Assembly (NCBI RefSeq): GCF_004634245.1
Contig: NZ_SJTF01000018.1
Location: forward strand, 1-64,000
Reading direction: 5' to 3'
DNA: 64,000 bases
Origin: Flavobacterium foetidum
GTDB taxonomy: Bacteria; Bacteroidota; Bacteroidia; Flavobacteriales; Flavobacteriaceae
Shown here: positions 8,781-17,010 of the stretch, piece after piece
Layout: every line of letters begins with the position of its first letter
Numbering within the stretch: the stretch's first letter is position 1
Position numbers and translations under genes: made by a program
The notes under the pieces: model-generated
Told to the model about the DNA's origin: nothing
Databases searched by the model: none
Seen by the model: only the letters and a program-made list of their open reading frames with translations

Positions 8781-11700
8781 TTAGAATGTAACTTTAAGAT
8801 TAAAACCATATGATCTTCTAAATGGTAAAGAACCATACTCAAAACCTTGTCCGTTTCCTGAAGTATACATAGATTCAGGATCAACGTTTGGTAAATCTTT
8901 ACTAAAAGTCAATAAATTTCTAGCAAATGCTGAAACATAAATTGAGTTTATTTTTGATCCAGCGAAAACACTTCCAGGAATTGTGTATCCTAAACTTAGC
9001 TCTCTCAATTTCACATAAGAAGCATCATAAACAAACGGTGCTGGTGAGTTGTTGAAAACAGTGCTCCAGTAATCTTGAGGATTAACCGGTCTTGTATTTT
9101 GCACATAGTTTGGATTGTCTGCTGTTCCAGTATTTACAACACCTTGCACTACGTAACCAGCTGTAGGAATCCATGTTGACTGGCTAAAGTTCGGGTCATT
9201 TGCAACCGCTTCAGCTCTGGCTGCATTGTAAGCATCTCTTCCTTCTGTTGTAATATCCAAAAGACCTTTTTGAGCCGCAAGTGCATTTGTCATAGAATAA
9301 ACATCCATTCCAAATTTCATATCAAGCAAGAATTGAAGTGTAATTCCTTTATAAGAGAAACGGTTTGTCAAACCTGCTGCCCAATCAGGAAGACCTTTTC
9401 CTAAAGCCACTTTATTATCTGTAAATAAAGGCATACCGTTTGCTCCAACAATTTTTTCTCCAGATGGTGTTCTTAAGAAATCTTTCCCCATAATTGTTCC
9501 ATACTGTCCTCCAACTTGTGCCACAATCGCTGCACCAGCCCAACGAGCTTCAGAAATAGTATAAGTATCAATATCTGGATGTAAAGACACGATCGAGTTT
9601 TTATTTCTAGAGAAGTTCAAATCAATTCCCCATTCAAAATCTTTTGTTTTGATTGGCGTACCAGATAAGAATACCTCGATACCTTCGTTACGCAATTTAC
9701 CAGCATTTACAGAGATAAATTCATATCCAGATGTTGCAGATGAAGGTAAATCTATAGTTTGGTCTGAAGTATCTTCACGGTAAACTGTAATATCAGCTCT
9801 TAATCTGTTTTTGAAGAAAGCTGTTTCAAGACCAAACTCAATTCCTGTTTTAGACTGGTATGTTAAATTTGGATTTGGTGCAGAAGTATTTTTAATATTT
9901 ACCACACTTCCTCCATTATAAGAAGAATAAGTTGTATAATTTAATGCATTTTTATAAGCGCCCGGAGCATTCGAAACTTGTGCCCAAGAACCTCTTAATT
10001 TACCATAAGAAAATGTATCGCTCTGAAGTCCAAGTGCATCAGAGAAAATGAATCCCATCGAAGCTGCCGGATAAAAAGCATCTTTATTAATTACACTAAA
10101 CCAGTCGTTTCTTCCTGTAAACTCAGCATATAAATATCCTTTGTAATCAAATTTTGCAGAACCGTAAACAGAATTAGTTCTTGTTTTTGTTTCTACCGGA
10201 GCATTTTCAGTTTGGTTAGAGAAATTACTAATGTACTCTGTTCCTGGCTCAATAATATTAGTTGCAAATCTAGAGTTTTGTTGTCTTCTAAAATCTCTTC
10301 TACCTGTACCAAGAATTCCTGAGAAAGTAAAATCTTTTGCTAATTTAATATCACTAAAAGTAGCAATGATATCGGTATTCATTTCAGAGACTTTAATACC
10401 TTCCAAACCTAAATAACCATTATCTCTTCCAGGCCAAGTGTTTCCACCTTCCATAAAATCTTTGGAATCAAAAGTGTAAGTATCTAAACCCGTTCTAAAT
10501 GTTAATCCAACCCATTTTTTCAATTGGTATGTTCCTGTAACATTACCCATAAAACGGTTTTTCTTAGTTGCATTATGATTTTGGTTTACAATCCAGTAAG
10601 GATTCAATGAATACACATTGTTATTCCACTGATACATTCCTCCAGTTTCTGGATTTTGAGCATTTTGCAACCATGCCTGATCAATATTTGGCGCCAAACC
10701 ACTTAAGGCATACCCAACGTTATTTGGAGAATCTCCTAAACCTGGTCTGTTATTCGTGTTTTCTACCATATAGTTTACATTAGCATCCAAAGTAAATTTT
10801 TCAGATTTTAATGTGGCATTTAAACTTGCATCATTTCTTTCTAACCCTGTGTTCGGAATTACATCATCATTTTTTAAATTATTATATCCGAAACGTACAA
10901 ATGCATTTTCACTTCCTGAAGACAAAGAGATACCATTTGTCATCGTAACTCCTGTTCTAAAAAAGTCTTGAATATTGTTTTTAACTCTTGCATAAGGTTT
11001 CATAGAGCCATCAAATATTACAACTTGTTGCCCAACCGTTTCAGAAAACTTAGGCCCCCATGCATTTGTAGTGTAGCTATAAACTTCAGTAGGTCTTGCT
11101 GGATCTGGTAAAAGTCCGTTAGATCCTGAACCATATTCTGTTTGATAATCACTATATTTAGCATTCACACGATCAAAGCTCACCCCGCTATTAAGTTCTA
11201 CTTTTAATGCTCCTTTACTTCCTTTTTTAGTAGTAATCAAGATTACTCCATTTAACGCTCTAGAACCATATAAAGCTGCAGCTGCTGCACCTTTAAGTAC
11301 CGTTAAACTTTCAATGTTGTTTGGGTTGATACTTGAGATTCCATCTCCGCTATCTCTACCGTCAAACCATTTACTTGTTGCCGCTTGATCGTTATTTAAT
11401 CCTGAGTTGTCAATTGGCACGCCATCAACAATGTAAAGTGGCTGGTTACTTTCGCCAATACTAGAAATACCTCTAATAATAACACGAGTACTTCCACCAA
11501 CACCAGTTGCAGGAATAGACACATCAACACCGGCAACCTTACCAGAAAGTGCTGTAGCAACATTTGTAGTGATTACTTTGTTTAACTGGTCTCCTTTTAC
11601 ATCCTGAACAGCATAACCTAATTCTTTTTTCTGTCTCTTAATACCTAATGCCGTTACCACAACTTCATTAAGATTTTGAGCATCTTCAGCAAGCGAAACG

Positions 11701-11966
11701 TTAAACTGTGCAGCATCTGTAACAGTTACAGATTGAGATTTGAAGCCAATGTACGAAAATACTAAAACGTCATTTTTTGTTGCTTGAATTGTATACAATC
11801 CATCATAATCTGTCTGGCTTGCTTTGTTTGTTCCTTTAATAAGGACTGTAACTCCTGGTAATGGCAAACCCTTTGTGTCTGTTACCAAACCTTTGACTGT
11901 TTTTACTTGGGCAAACATAATTTGCGCCGTAAAAACAATCATAAAGATTAAGAAATTTTTTTTCAT
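8781..11966 (-). CDS. SusC/RagA-family TonB-linked outer-membrane transporter
   Basis: A TonB-dependent import channel for oligosaccharides, 1061 residues. Order: signal peptide (ending FAQ near residue 20), a carboxypeptidase-regulatory-like beta domain at about 25–100 (VKGLVTDTKGLPLPGVTV), the SusC signature and TonB-box region near 100–115 (NEVVVTALGIKRQ), a plug domain to about 250 (GSRALNGVILITTKKG), and a long beta-barrel ending in the aromatic residue of LKVTF. It is the first gene of the leftward operon. Two copies of a 13-bp motif lie 65 and 86 bp upstream of its start codon, at 12031–12043 and 12052–12064. Expression is probably controlled by the divergently encoded two-component system. 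Confidence 0.97.
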   Translation of the reverse strand: MKKNFLIFMIVFTAQIMFAQVKTVKGLVTDTKGLPLPGVTVLIKGTNKASQTDYDGLYTIQATKNDVLVFSYIGFKSQSVTVTDAAQFNVSLAEDAQNLNEVVVTALGIKRQKKELGYAVQDVKGDQLNKVITTNVATALSGKVAGVDVSIPATGVGGSTRVIIRGISSIGESNQPLYIVDGVPIDNSGLNNDQAATSKWFDGRDSGDGISSINPNNIESLTVLKGAAAAALYGSRALNGVILITTKKGSKGALKVELNSGVSFDRVNAKYSDYQTEYGSGSNGLLPDPARPTEVYSYTTNAWGPKFSETVGQQVVIFDGSMKPYARVKNNIQDFFRTGVTMTNGISLSSGSENAFVRFGYNNLKNDDVIPNTGLERNDASLNATLKSEKFTLDANVNYMVENTNNRPGLGDSPNNVGYALSGLAPNIDQAWLQNAQNPETGGMYQWNNNVYSLNPYWIVNQNHNATKKNRFMGNVTGTYQLKKWVGLTFRTGLDTYTFDSKDFMEGGNTWPGRDNGYLGLEGIKVSEMNTDIIATFSDIKLAKDFTFSGILGTGRRDFRRQQNSRFATNIIEPGTEYISNFSNQTENAPVETKTRTNSVYGSAKFDYKGYLYAEFTGRNDWFSVINKDAFYPAASMGFIFSDALGLQSDTFSYGKLRGSWAQVSNAPGAYKNALNYTTYSSYNGGSVVNIKNTSAPNPNLTYQSKTGIEFGLETAFFKNRLRADITVYREDTSDQTIDLPSSATSGYEFISVNAGKLRNEGIEVFLSGTPIKTKDFEWGIDLNFSRNKNSIVSLHPDIDTYTISEARWAGAAIVAQVGGQYGTIMGKDFLRTPSGEKIVGANGMPLFTDNKVALGKGLPDWAAGLTNRFSYKGITLQFLLDMKFGMDVYSMTNALAAQKGLLDITTEGRDAYNAARAEAVANDPNFSQSTWIPTAGYVVQGVVNTGTADNPNYVQNTRPVNPQDYWSTVFNNSPAPFVYDASYVKLRELSLGYTIPGSVFAGSKINSIYVSAFARNLLTFSKDLPNVDPESMYTSGNGQGFEYGSLPFRRSYGFNLKVTF

Positions 11967-12030
11967 GTTTATTTTATTTTGTTAGTTATGAGGTAAAATT
12001 ATTCTTAAGACATTGTTAAAAAAAATAAAT

Positions 12031-12043
12031 TAAACCAACGACA
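12031..12043 (-). promoter_or_regulatory. Candidate LytTR operator, copy 1 (susC side)
   Basis: TGTCGTTGGTTTA on the minus strand, the copy nearer to susC. An identical copy lies exactly 21 bp away and a third precedes the permease gene. LytTR regulators are known to bind direct repeats spaced by whole helical turns. The assignment to this regulator is inference. Confidence 0.65.
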
Positions 12044-12051
12044 ACAAAATT

Positions 12052-12064
12052 TAAACCAACGACA
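12052..12064 (-). promoter_or_regulatory. Candidate LytTR operator, copy 2 (susC side)
   Basis: The second perfect copy of TGTCGTTGGTTTA on the minus strand, 21 bp (two helical turns) from the first. Both copies lie in the 271-bp gap between susC and the sensor-kinase gene. Confidence 0.65.
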
Positions 12065-12081
12065 TAAATCATTCAATAATG

Positions 12082-12098
12082 CGTTTTACGAAAACGTT
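12082..12098. promoter_or_regulatory. Palindromic site CGTTTT-ACG-AAAACG
   Basis: An inverted repeat at 12082–12096 in the susC/kinase intergenic region. It includes ACGAAAACGTT (12088–12098), which recurs on the minus strand before pfkA (45472–45482). The AAACGTT core resembles LacI-family operators. No LacI-type gene is in the window, so this is only a candidate. Confidence 0.35.
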
Positions 12099-12237
12099 CT
12101 ATCTAGAAAATAAAACATCATTTGAGTTTATTTGGGAAATTTTATTCAAAAAAATTGCGACTTTGCCTTTAATTGTTTAAAGTTGCACAAGATTTAATTC
12201 GTGTTAAGAAAAACCAAAAACCTTAATTGCTTGTCCA

Positions 12238-13290
12238 TTGAAAGAAATTCGAAAAGTTAAGTTTAACATAAAACTGCAGAATCATATTTGGTTTTGGGGA
12301 GTGTACTTTACTTTAAACTTTTTAAGATGGGGAGCTTATTTTAATGACTATCCTTACGCATTCAAATCGAATTTGATAGAGTTCTCTTTGGTTATTCCTT
12401 TGGTATATCTCAATTTATTTGTTTTAGTCCCTAAATATGTACTAAAGCAGAAATACATTATGTATACGTGTTTGTTACTAGTCAGTTTATTTGCAATCTA
12501 TTTACTGAAAACAGCTCTAACCTATTACATTATATCTGAAAACATCTGGCCGGAAGCCAATCGAGAATACCATCCTTTCGAAATAAATCACATCGTTGCT
12601 GTTTGTATTGGAGAGTTGTATGTTTTGGCAATGGCTTCTTCGGTGTATCTTACACTGACTTGGCTGCGCGAAAGAGAAAGAAACCGCTCCTTAAGAGAAA
12701 ATCAATTTAAAATAAAACTGAAGTACCTTGAGAATCAGATTCAGCCACATTTTTTTTTCAACACTTTAAACAATCTTTACGCCCTATCGCTAGAATCGTC
12801 AAAAAAAGTTCCTGATGTAATTATAAAATTATCTCATCTGATGGAATATGTTTTGTACGACATAAAAGGGACCAAATTTGTACCACTCATCAAAGAAATA
12901 GATTATATTCAGAATTACATTGAAATTGAAAAATTGCGGTTTGAAAATGTAGAAGTGGCCATAAATTTAGAATCGGCTATAGAAGATGTCGTGGTACCGC
13001 CGCTGATTTTTATTTCATTAGTCGAAAACGCTTTCAAACACGGAGGTTTAAACAATAATAGCCTAAAAATCAAAATCAATTGCAAAGTTGTAGACAATAA
13101 AACACTTGATTTTGAAATTTTAAATAATTTCGTATTTTCACAAAACCATAATCCCAAAAAAGGGATTGGGCTCGTAAATACCAAAAAGAGATTAAAGCTC
13201 ATTTACAAAAACAATTTCAGTCTCAAACACCAAACAAAATTTAATTTCTACATAATCAGATTACAAATACCTATCCAGCATGAAGATTAA
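12238..13290 (+). CDS. LytS/YehU-type sensor histidine kinase
   Basis: The 350-residue membrane sensor of a two-component pair. Four hydrophobic segments fall within residues ~15–145 (near 17–30, 46–65, 74–96 and 118–140). A His_kinase domain follows, with QIQPHFFFNTLNNL and phospho-acceptor His171. The C-terminal ATPase part has ENAFKHG and GIGLVNTKKRL. There is no large periplasmic sensor domain, so the signal is probably sensed in or near the membrane. The start is a TTG at 12238–12240: an in-frame stop lies at 12223–12225 and no ATG precedes the first membrane segment. It is divergent from susC and overlaps the response regulator gene by 11 nt, which implies translational coupling. It likely controls the chitin/GlcNAc genes on both sides (context). 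Confidence 0.9.
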   Translation: MKEIRKVKFNIKLQNHIWFWGVYFTLNFLRWGAYFNDYPYAFKSNLIEFSLVIPLVYLNLFVLVPKYVLKQKYIMYTCLLLVSLFAIYLLKTALTYYIISENIWPEANREYHPFEINHIVAVCIGELYVLAMASSVYLTLTWLRERERNRSLRENQFKIKLKYLENQIQPHFFFNTLNNLYALSLESSKKVPDVIIKLSHLMEYVLYDIKGTKFVPLIKEIDYIQNYIEIEKLRFENVEVAINLESAIEDVVVPPLIFISLVENAFKHGGLNNNSLKIKINCKVVDNKTLDFEILNNFVFSQNHNPKKGIGLVNTKKRLKLIYKNNFSLKHQTKFNFYIIRLQIPIQHED

Positions 13291-13981
13291 ATGTGTATTA
13301 ATTGATGACGAACCCTTAGCAATCAAGGTTCTGCAGAATTACTTTGTCAATTTTACAGATTTTGAAGTTATCGGCACATTCAACAACTCTCTTGAGGCGC
13401 TTGACTTTATCAACAGTACTTCTGTAGATGCTGTTTTTCTCGACATCAACATGCCCATGATGACTGGTTTTGAACTGATTAGCCTTATCGAAAACAAAAC
13501 TAAAGTAATCATCACAACTGCATTTAGAGAATTTGCTGCCGAAAGTTACGATCTTGATGTTTTGGATTACCTGGTAAAACCTATTCCGCTCCCAAGATTC
13601 ATCAAATGCATCAATAAAATCACTACAGAATATAATCTCAAAAACAACATAAAAGTCGAAAGCTCAAAAGGCGACTCTCATATTTTTATCAAGGTTGATA
13701 AAAAAATGATGAAAATCAATATCGAGGAAATTCTTTTTGTTGAAGGCATGAAGGAATACATCAAAGTTGTAACTCCAGACAAAACCTACATCACGCATAA
13801 ATCTTTAACTTCATTATCAGAAGAACTTCCTGCTGAGCGTTTCCTTCGTATTCACAAATCTTATGTAATTGCCTTAAACAAGGTAAAATCAATAGAAGGA
13901 AACCGAGTTCAGATTCAGTCTTACAATATTCCGATAGGAAGAAACTACAGTAAAGACGTTAAAAACAAAATTCTGGAGTAA
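13280..13981 (+). CDS. LytTR-family response regulator
   Basis: A 233-residue DNA-binding regulator. Residues 1–~118 form a receiver domain with acidic residues Asp9/Asp10, phospho-acceptor Asp55 in FLDINMP, and Lys near 104 in YLVKPIPLP. Residues ~134–231 are a LytTR domain (ILFVEGMKEYIKVV, then RIHKSYVIALNKV and IPIGRNY). Its ATG lies inside the kinase gene. The flanking intergenic regions, before susC and before the permease, share the 13-bp motif described separately, which is a reasonable target. Family identification is firm; regulation of the chitin genes is inferred from position and motif. Confidence 0.95.
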   Translation: MKIKCVLIDDEPLAIKVLQNYFVNFTDFEVIGTFNNSLEALDFINSTSVDAVFLDINMPMMTGFELISLIENKTKVIITTAFREFAAESYDLDVLDYLVKPIPLPRFIKCINKITTEYNLKNNIKVESSKGDSHIFIKVDKKMMKINIEEILFVEGMKEYIKVVTPDKTYITHKSLTSLSEELPAERFLRIHKSYVIALNKVKSIEGNRVQIQSYNIPIGRNYSKDVKNKILE

Positions 13982-14042
13982 TTATCCTATTTATATATTT
14001 TTTTATAAAACACTTTAAATTAACACTTTGTTGAAAAAATAA

Positions 14043-14055
14043 TGTCGTTGGTTTA
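14043..14055 (+). promoter_or_regulatory. Candidate LytTR operator before the MFS permease
   Basis: TGTCGTTGGTTTA on the plus strand, identical to both susC copies and in the same orientation relative to the downstream gene. It lies 102 bp before the ATG. A weak partial match (about 7 of 13) lies 21 bp upstream at 14022, which might be a degenerate half-site. Confidence 0.6.
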
Positions 14056-14157
14056 AATTTAACATTATTTATATCGTTTTATTTTTTTTTGAAACCGCTA
14101 ACAAATATATTTACGGTCTTCAAAAAACAAATTATATAAAAAATTAACCTCATTCTT

Positions 14158-15909
14158 ATGACTTCAGAAAATGTACAAACCAAATGGGGGCAGTTTATCT
14201 CACTGATAATTGTCTTCTTCTTTTGGGGTTTTGTCGGCTCTGCCAATGACATCCTTATTCCCGTATTCAAAAAAGTATTTACGTTATCGCAGGTACAATC
14301 ACAATTAGTAGCGTGGGCATTTTATGCTGCGTATTTCGTAGGTTCAATCATATTTTTTATTGTGTCGCTTAAAGCTGATGTTCTACAAAAATTTGGATAC
14401 AAAAAAACATTGGCCGCCGGATTAGTTCTTTCTGCAGTTGGTTCATTTTTATTCATCCCAGCCGCATCTTTCGGGAGTTTCCCTTTCTTTTTATCTGCAT
14501 TGTTTATCGTTGGGTTAGGGTTTTCGATTCAGCAGATTGTTGCCAATCCTCTGGCTATTAAAATGGGAGACCCAGCAACCGGAGCACACCGATTAACTCT
14601 TGCAGGAGGTATCAACTCTTTCGGAACAACAATTGGAGCTATCTTACTTGGAATTGCCCTATTCGGAATGGGAAATAACGAGGAAAGCAAAAAAGACAAA
14701 ACTTCTATTGAAATTATACAAGGTGATTTCGTTAAACTAAAAAATGAAATCACAGAAAACATAAAGCAAATCAAAAGCGACAATGTTGACCCTAAAACAG
14801 TTACAGAAACTGCCGCAAATGCTTTAACAGAACAGCTTGCTAATGTTGATGCTCAGTTGCTAGCAATTTCGGGCAGTGCAAAAGATGCACCAGTTAAACC
14901 TTTTGTTAAGCAGTACGAAACAATTGAAAAGGAAGTTGCAAAAGTAGAACTGCCTTTGCAAGTAGTGAAATCAAAATTAGAATTAGTAAAATTCCCTTTC
15001 ACTATCTTAGGAATTGCATTTATTGTAGTGGCTATTTTTATGTACTTCTCTAAAATCGAAGACCCTGCAAAAGTAGATCCAGAAGCTATAATCGAGCATG
15101 AAAAAGGAAAATTCAGCATTTTCGACTATCCTCAGTTATACTTAGGAATGTTAGGAATCTTCATTTATGTTGGAACAGAAGTTACCATCATCAGCAACCT
15201 TCCTGCTTTATTAAAAACAAGCGAGTTCGGAAGCGTTCTAGAAGATGCAATCGCTCCTTTTATCGCCCTTTATTGGGGAAGTTTAATGATCGGACGCTGG
15301 AATGGCGGTGTAAATGTTTTCAATACTTCAAACCTAGTAAATACAGCGCTTAAGTTTATTGTTCCAGCTTTAGCATTCGGAGTAATTATTGGAGCAAATA
15401 TTTTTGCTGCTCACGACGTTTCTTCATTCTACATTTACCCGATCTGGATTTTACTATTCATTGCCGTAAGTTTCGTAGGAGGAAAAAATGCCGGAAAAAC
15501 ATTAATGCTTTTTGGAATTTCAGGACTTGTAATGATGGTTCTTGGACTGGTGTGGAAAGATCCAGAAATCGCTAAATTCTTCTTTATTTCAGGAGGTTTA
15601 TTCCTTTCTATCATGTGGCCTTCTATCTTCGATTTAGCCATCGCAGGATTAGGAAAAAATACCGGAAAAGCATCATCTTTCCTTATCATGATGATTCTTG
15701 GAGGTGGAGTTATTCCGTTGGTACAAGGGGGTATCTGTGATTTGGATGCTACCCACCCAGAAGGAATATTCGGAATCACTTACACGCACTTCTCGTACAT
15801 TGTACCGCTTATCGGTTTTGCTTATTTAGCATTTTACGGATTCTATTGTCCTAAAATCTTAAAAAGACAAGGAATCAGCCACGTAGAAAGCGAAGGCGGA
15901 GGACACTAA
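14158..15909 (+). CDS. MFS sugar permease, FucP/NagP-like, with a long periplasmic insertion
   Basis: An inner-membrane sugar:proton symporter of the FucP (fucose / glucose-galactose) branch. The N-terminal FFFWGFVGSANDILIP (20–35) and NPLAIKMGD (130–138) resemble that group. It has 583 residues, against roughly 400–450 usual. The excess is a charged, soluble stretch at about 172–276, between the fifth and sixth membrane helices and hence predicted periplasmic. The insert is rich in Lys, Glu, Thr and Ala and looks helical. Position beside the regulator and the shared operator motif point to GlcNAc (or its dimer) as substrate, which is inference. It ends in a shared terminator with the convergent transaldolase gene. 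Confidence 0.9.
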   Translation: MTSENVQTKWGQFISLIIVFFFWGFVGSANDILIPVFKKVFTLSQVQSQLVAWAFYAAYFVGSIIFFIVSLKADVLQKFGYKKTLAAGLVLSAVGSFLFIPAASFGSFPFFLSALFIVGLGFSIQQIVANPLAIKMGDPATGAHRLTLAGGINSFGTTIGAILLGIALFGMGNNEESKKDKTSIEIIQGDFVKLKNEITENIKQIKSDNVDPKTVTETAANALTEQLANVDAQLLAISGSAKDAPVKPFVKQYETIEKEVAKVELPLQVVKSKLELVKFPFTILGIAFIVVAIFMYFSKIEDPAKVDPEAIIEHEKGKFSIFDYPQLYLGMLGIFIYVGTEVTIISNLPALLKTSEFGSVLEDAIAPFIALYWGSLMIGRWNGGVNVFNTSNLVNTALKFIVPALAFGVIIGANIFAAHDVSSFYIYPIWILLFIAVSFVGGKNAGKTLMLFGISGLVMMVLGLVWKDPEIAKFFFISGGLFLSIMWPSIFDLAIAGLGKNTGKASSFLIMMILGGGVIPLVQGGICDLDATHPEGIFGITYTHFSYIVPLIGFAYLAFYGFYCPKILKRQGISHVESEGGGH

Positions 15910-15930
15910 AAATTGCACAAATCAATTCAT

Positions 15931-15967
15931 AAAAAAAGCTCTCATTAGTAAAAATGAGAGCTTTTTT
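15931..15967. terminator. Bidirectional Rho-independent terminator
   Basis: Near-perfect hairpin: AAAAAAGCTCTCATT pairs with AATGAGAGCTTTTTT (15932–15946 and 15953–15967). With A- and T-runs on both sides it serves both the permease gene and the convergent transaldolase gene. Confidence 0.9.
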
Positions 15968-16018
15968 GCATAAAAGAATTTAGCAACTCTGAAGCTTAGA
16001 ACCTCAGAAGCTAAAAAA

Positions 16019-16675
16019 TTATTTATTTCCTTTTTCGAAATCAGCAACAAACTGCGCCAAACCGATGTCTGTCAAAGGATGTTTCAATAATCCCGTAATC
16101 GCAGAAAGTGGTCCGGTCATTACATCAGCACCAATTTTAGCACAATTCACAATGTGCATAGTATGACGTACAGAAGCAGCCAAAATTTGAGTTTCGTAAC
16201 CATAGTTGTCGTAAACCTCTCTAATTTCCTGAATTAGGTTTAACCCGTCAGTCGAAATATCATCAAGACGGCCAACAAACGGAGAAACATAAGTAGCTCC
16301 AGCCTTAGCCGCTAAAATTGCTTGTCCAACAGAGAATACTAATGTTACGTTAGTTTTGATTCCTTTATCAGAAAAATATTTCGCAGCCATAACTCCCTCT
16401 TTAGTCATCGGAAGTTTAACAACGATTTGCTCATGAAGCTCAGCCAATTCCTCACCTTCTTTAACCATTCCGTCAAAATCAAGGGCATTTACTTCAGCAC
16501 TTACATCACCGTCTACAAGATCGCAGATGTCAACATAATGTTTTAAAATATTATTTTTTCCTGTAATACCTTCTTTAGCCATCAATGACGGATTAGTGGT
16601 TACACCATCCAAAACACCTAAAGCCTGTGCTTCTTTAATCTGCGCTAAGTTAGCTGTGTCAATAAAAAATTTCAT
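16019..16675 (-). CDS. Fructose-6-phosphate aldolase / short transaldolase
   Basis: A 218-residue TIM-barrel class I aldolase of the short transaldolase (TalC/FSA) family. Motifs seen: [10 protein letters not shown] at the N-terminus, [13 protein letters not shown] (24–36), the Schiff-base lysine in VVKLPMT (near 84–90), and [12 protein letters not shown]. Family members either exchange three-carbon units between sugar phosphates (transaldolase) or cleave Fru-6-P; the sequence does not decide between these. It is convergent with the permease gene. A role downstream of GlcN-6-P deamination, which yields Fru-6-P, is possible but inferred only from proximity. Confidence 0.93.
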   Translation of the reverse strand: MKFFIDTANLAQIKEAQALGVLDGVTTNPSLMAKEGITGKNNILKHYVDICDLVDGDVSAEVNALDFDGMVKEGEELAELHEQIVVKLPMTKEGVMAAKYFSDKGIKTNVTLVFSVGQAILAAKAGATYVSPFVGRLDDISTDGLNLIQEIREVYDNYGYETQILAASVRHTMHIVNCAKIGADVMTGPLSAITGLLKHPLTDIGLAQFVADFEKGNK

Positions 16676-16705
16676 AATTTATTTATATTAATTTGTGGTT
16701 GATTG

Positions 16706-16797
16706 TTTGGGCGTGTCCCAAGGGCCGGGCTTTCCGCTATATCTTTTTATTTTTAAAGAAAAAATAAAAAGGATGCCGCTTCAATCCCTCACGCAAA
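16706..16797. repeat. Structured GC-rich intergenic element (REP-like)
   Basis: GC-rich ends (GGGCGTG at 16709–16715; CCCTCACGC at 16786–16794) flank a long central hairpin. In that hairpin ATCTTTTTATTTTT (16741–16754) pairs with AAAAATAAAAAGGAT across a short loop with one bulged base. The blocks GGGCTTTCCGCTAT and GGATGCCGCTTCAATCCC are strikingly unlike the AT-rich surroundings. From memory, similar elements recur between genes in many Bacteroidota; this could not be checked here. Function unknown. Confidence 0.6.
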
Positions 16798-16956
16798 ATC
16801 CGCAGCAAAATTACGATTTTAAATCGTGAAACGTCGTAACAAAAAAATAGTTTTTCGTTTTATAAACAAGTTTAAATGATAATAATTCAAAAGATTAGCT
16901 TTTCTGTGTTCATTTCAACAATTCTTAGCAAACAGTTTCAAAACACTATTCCAAAC

Positions 16957-16987
16957 AAAAAACGTTGTGGCCTACACAACGTTTTTT
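16957..16987 (-). terminator. Rho-independent terminator
   Basis: A perfect 13-bp stem, AAAAAACGTTGTG (16957–16969) and CACAACGTTTTTT (16975–16987), with a 5-nt loop. It lies just past the stop of the leftward SDR gene. Confidence 0.88.
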
Positions 16988-17010
16988 ATTATTCTTCTCA
17001 AAAAAGTCAA

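Larger units (their letters stand above)
16676..17010. other. Intergenic region with a structured element and a terminator
   Basis: Contains the GC-richer folded element at 16706–16797 and the terminator at 16957–16987. No open reading frame of note and no other RNA is seen between them. Confidence 0.6.

Noticed and set aside
11967-12237. Possible ECF sigma/anti-sigma or AraC regulator site
   Set aside because: The only regulator genes present are the LytS/LytTR pair; no ECF or AraC gene is near, so the motif was assigned to LytTR as the better candidate.
15435-15779. Minus-strand frame of 114 codons inside the permease gene
   Set aside because: It lies entirely within a well-supported coding region, has no promoter or family features, and is a coding shadow.
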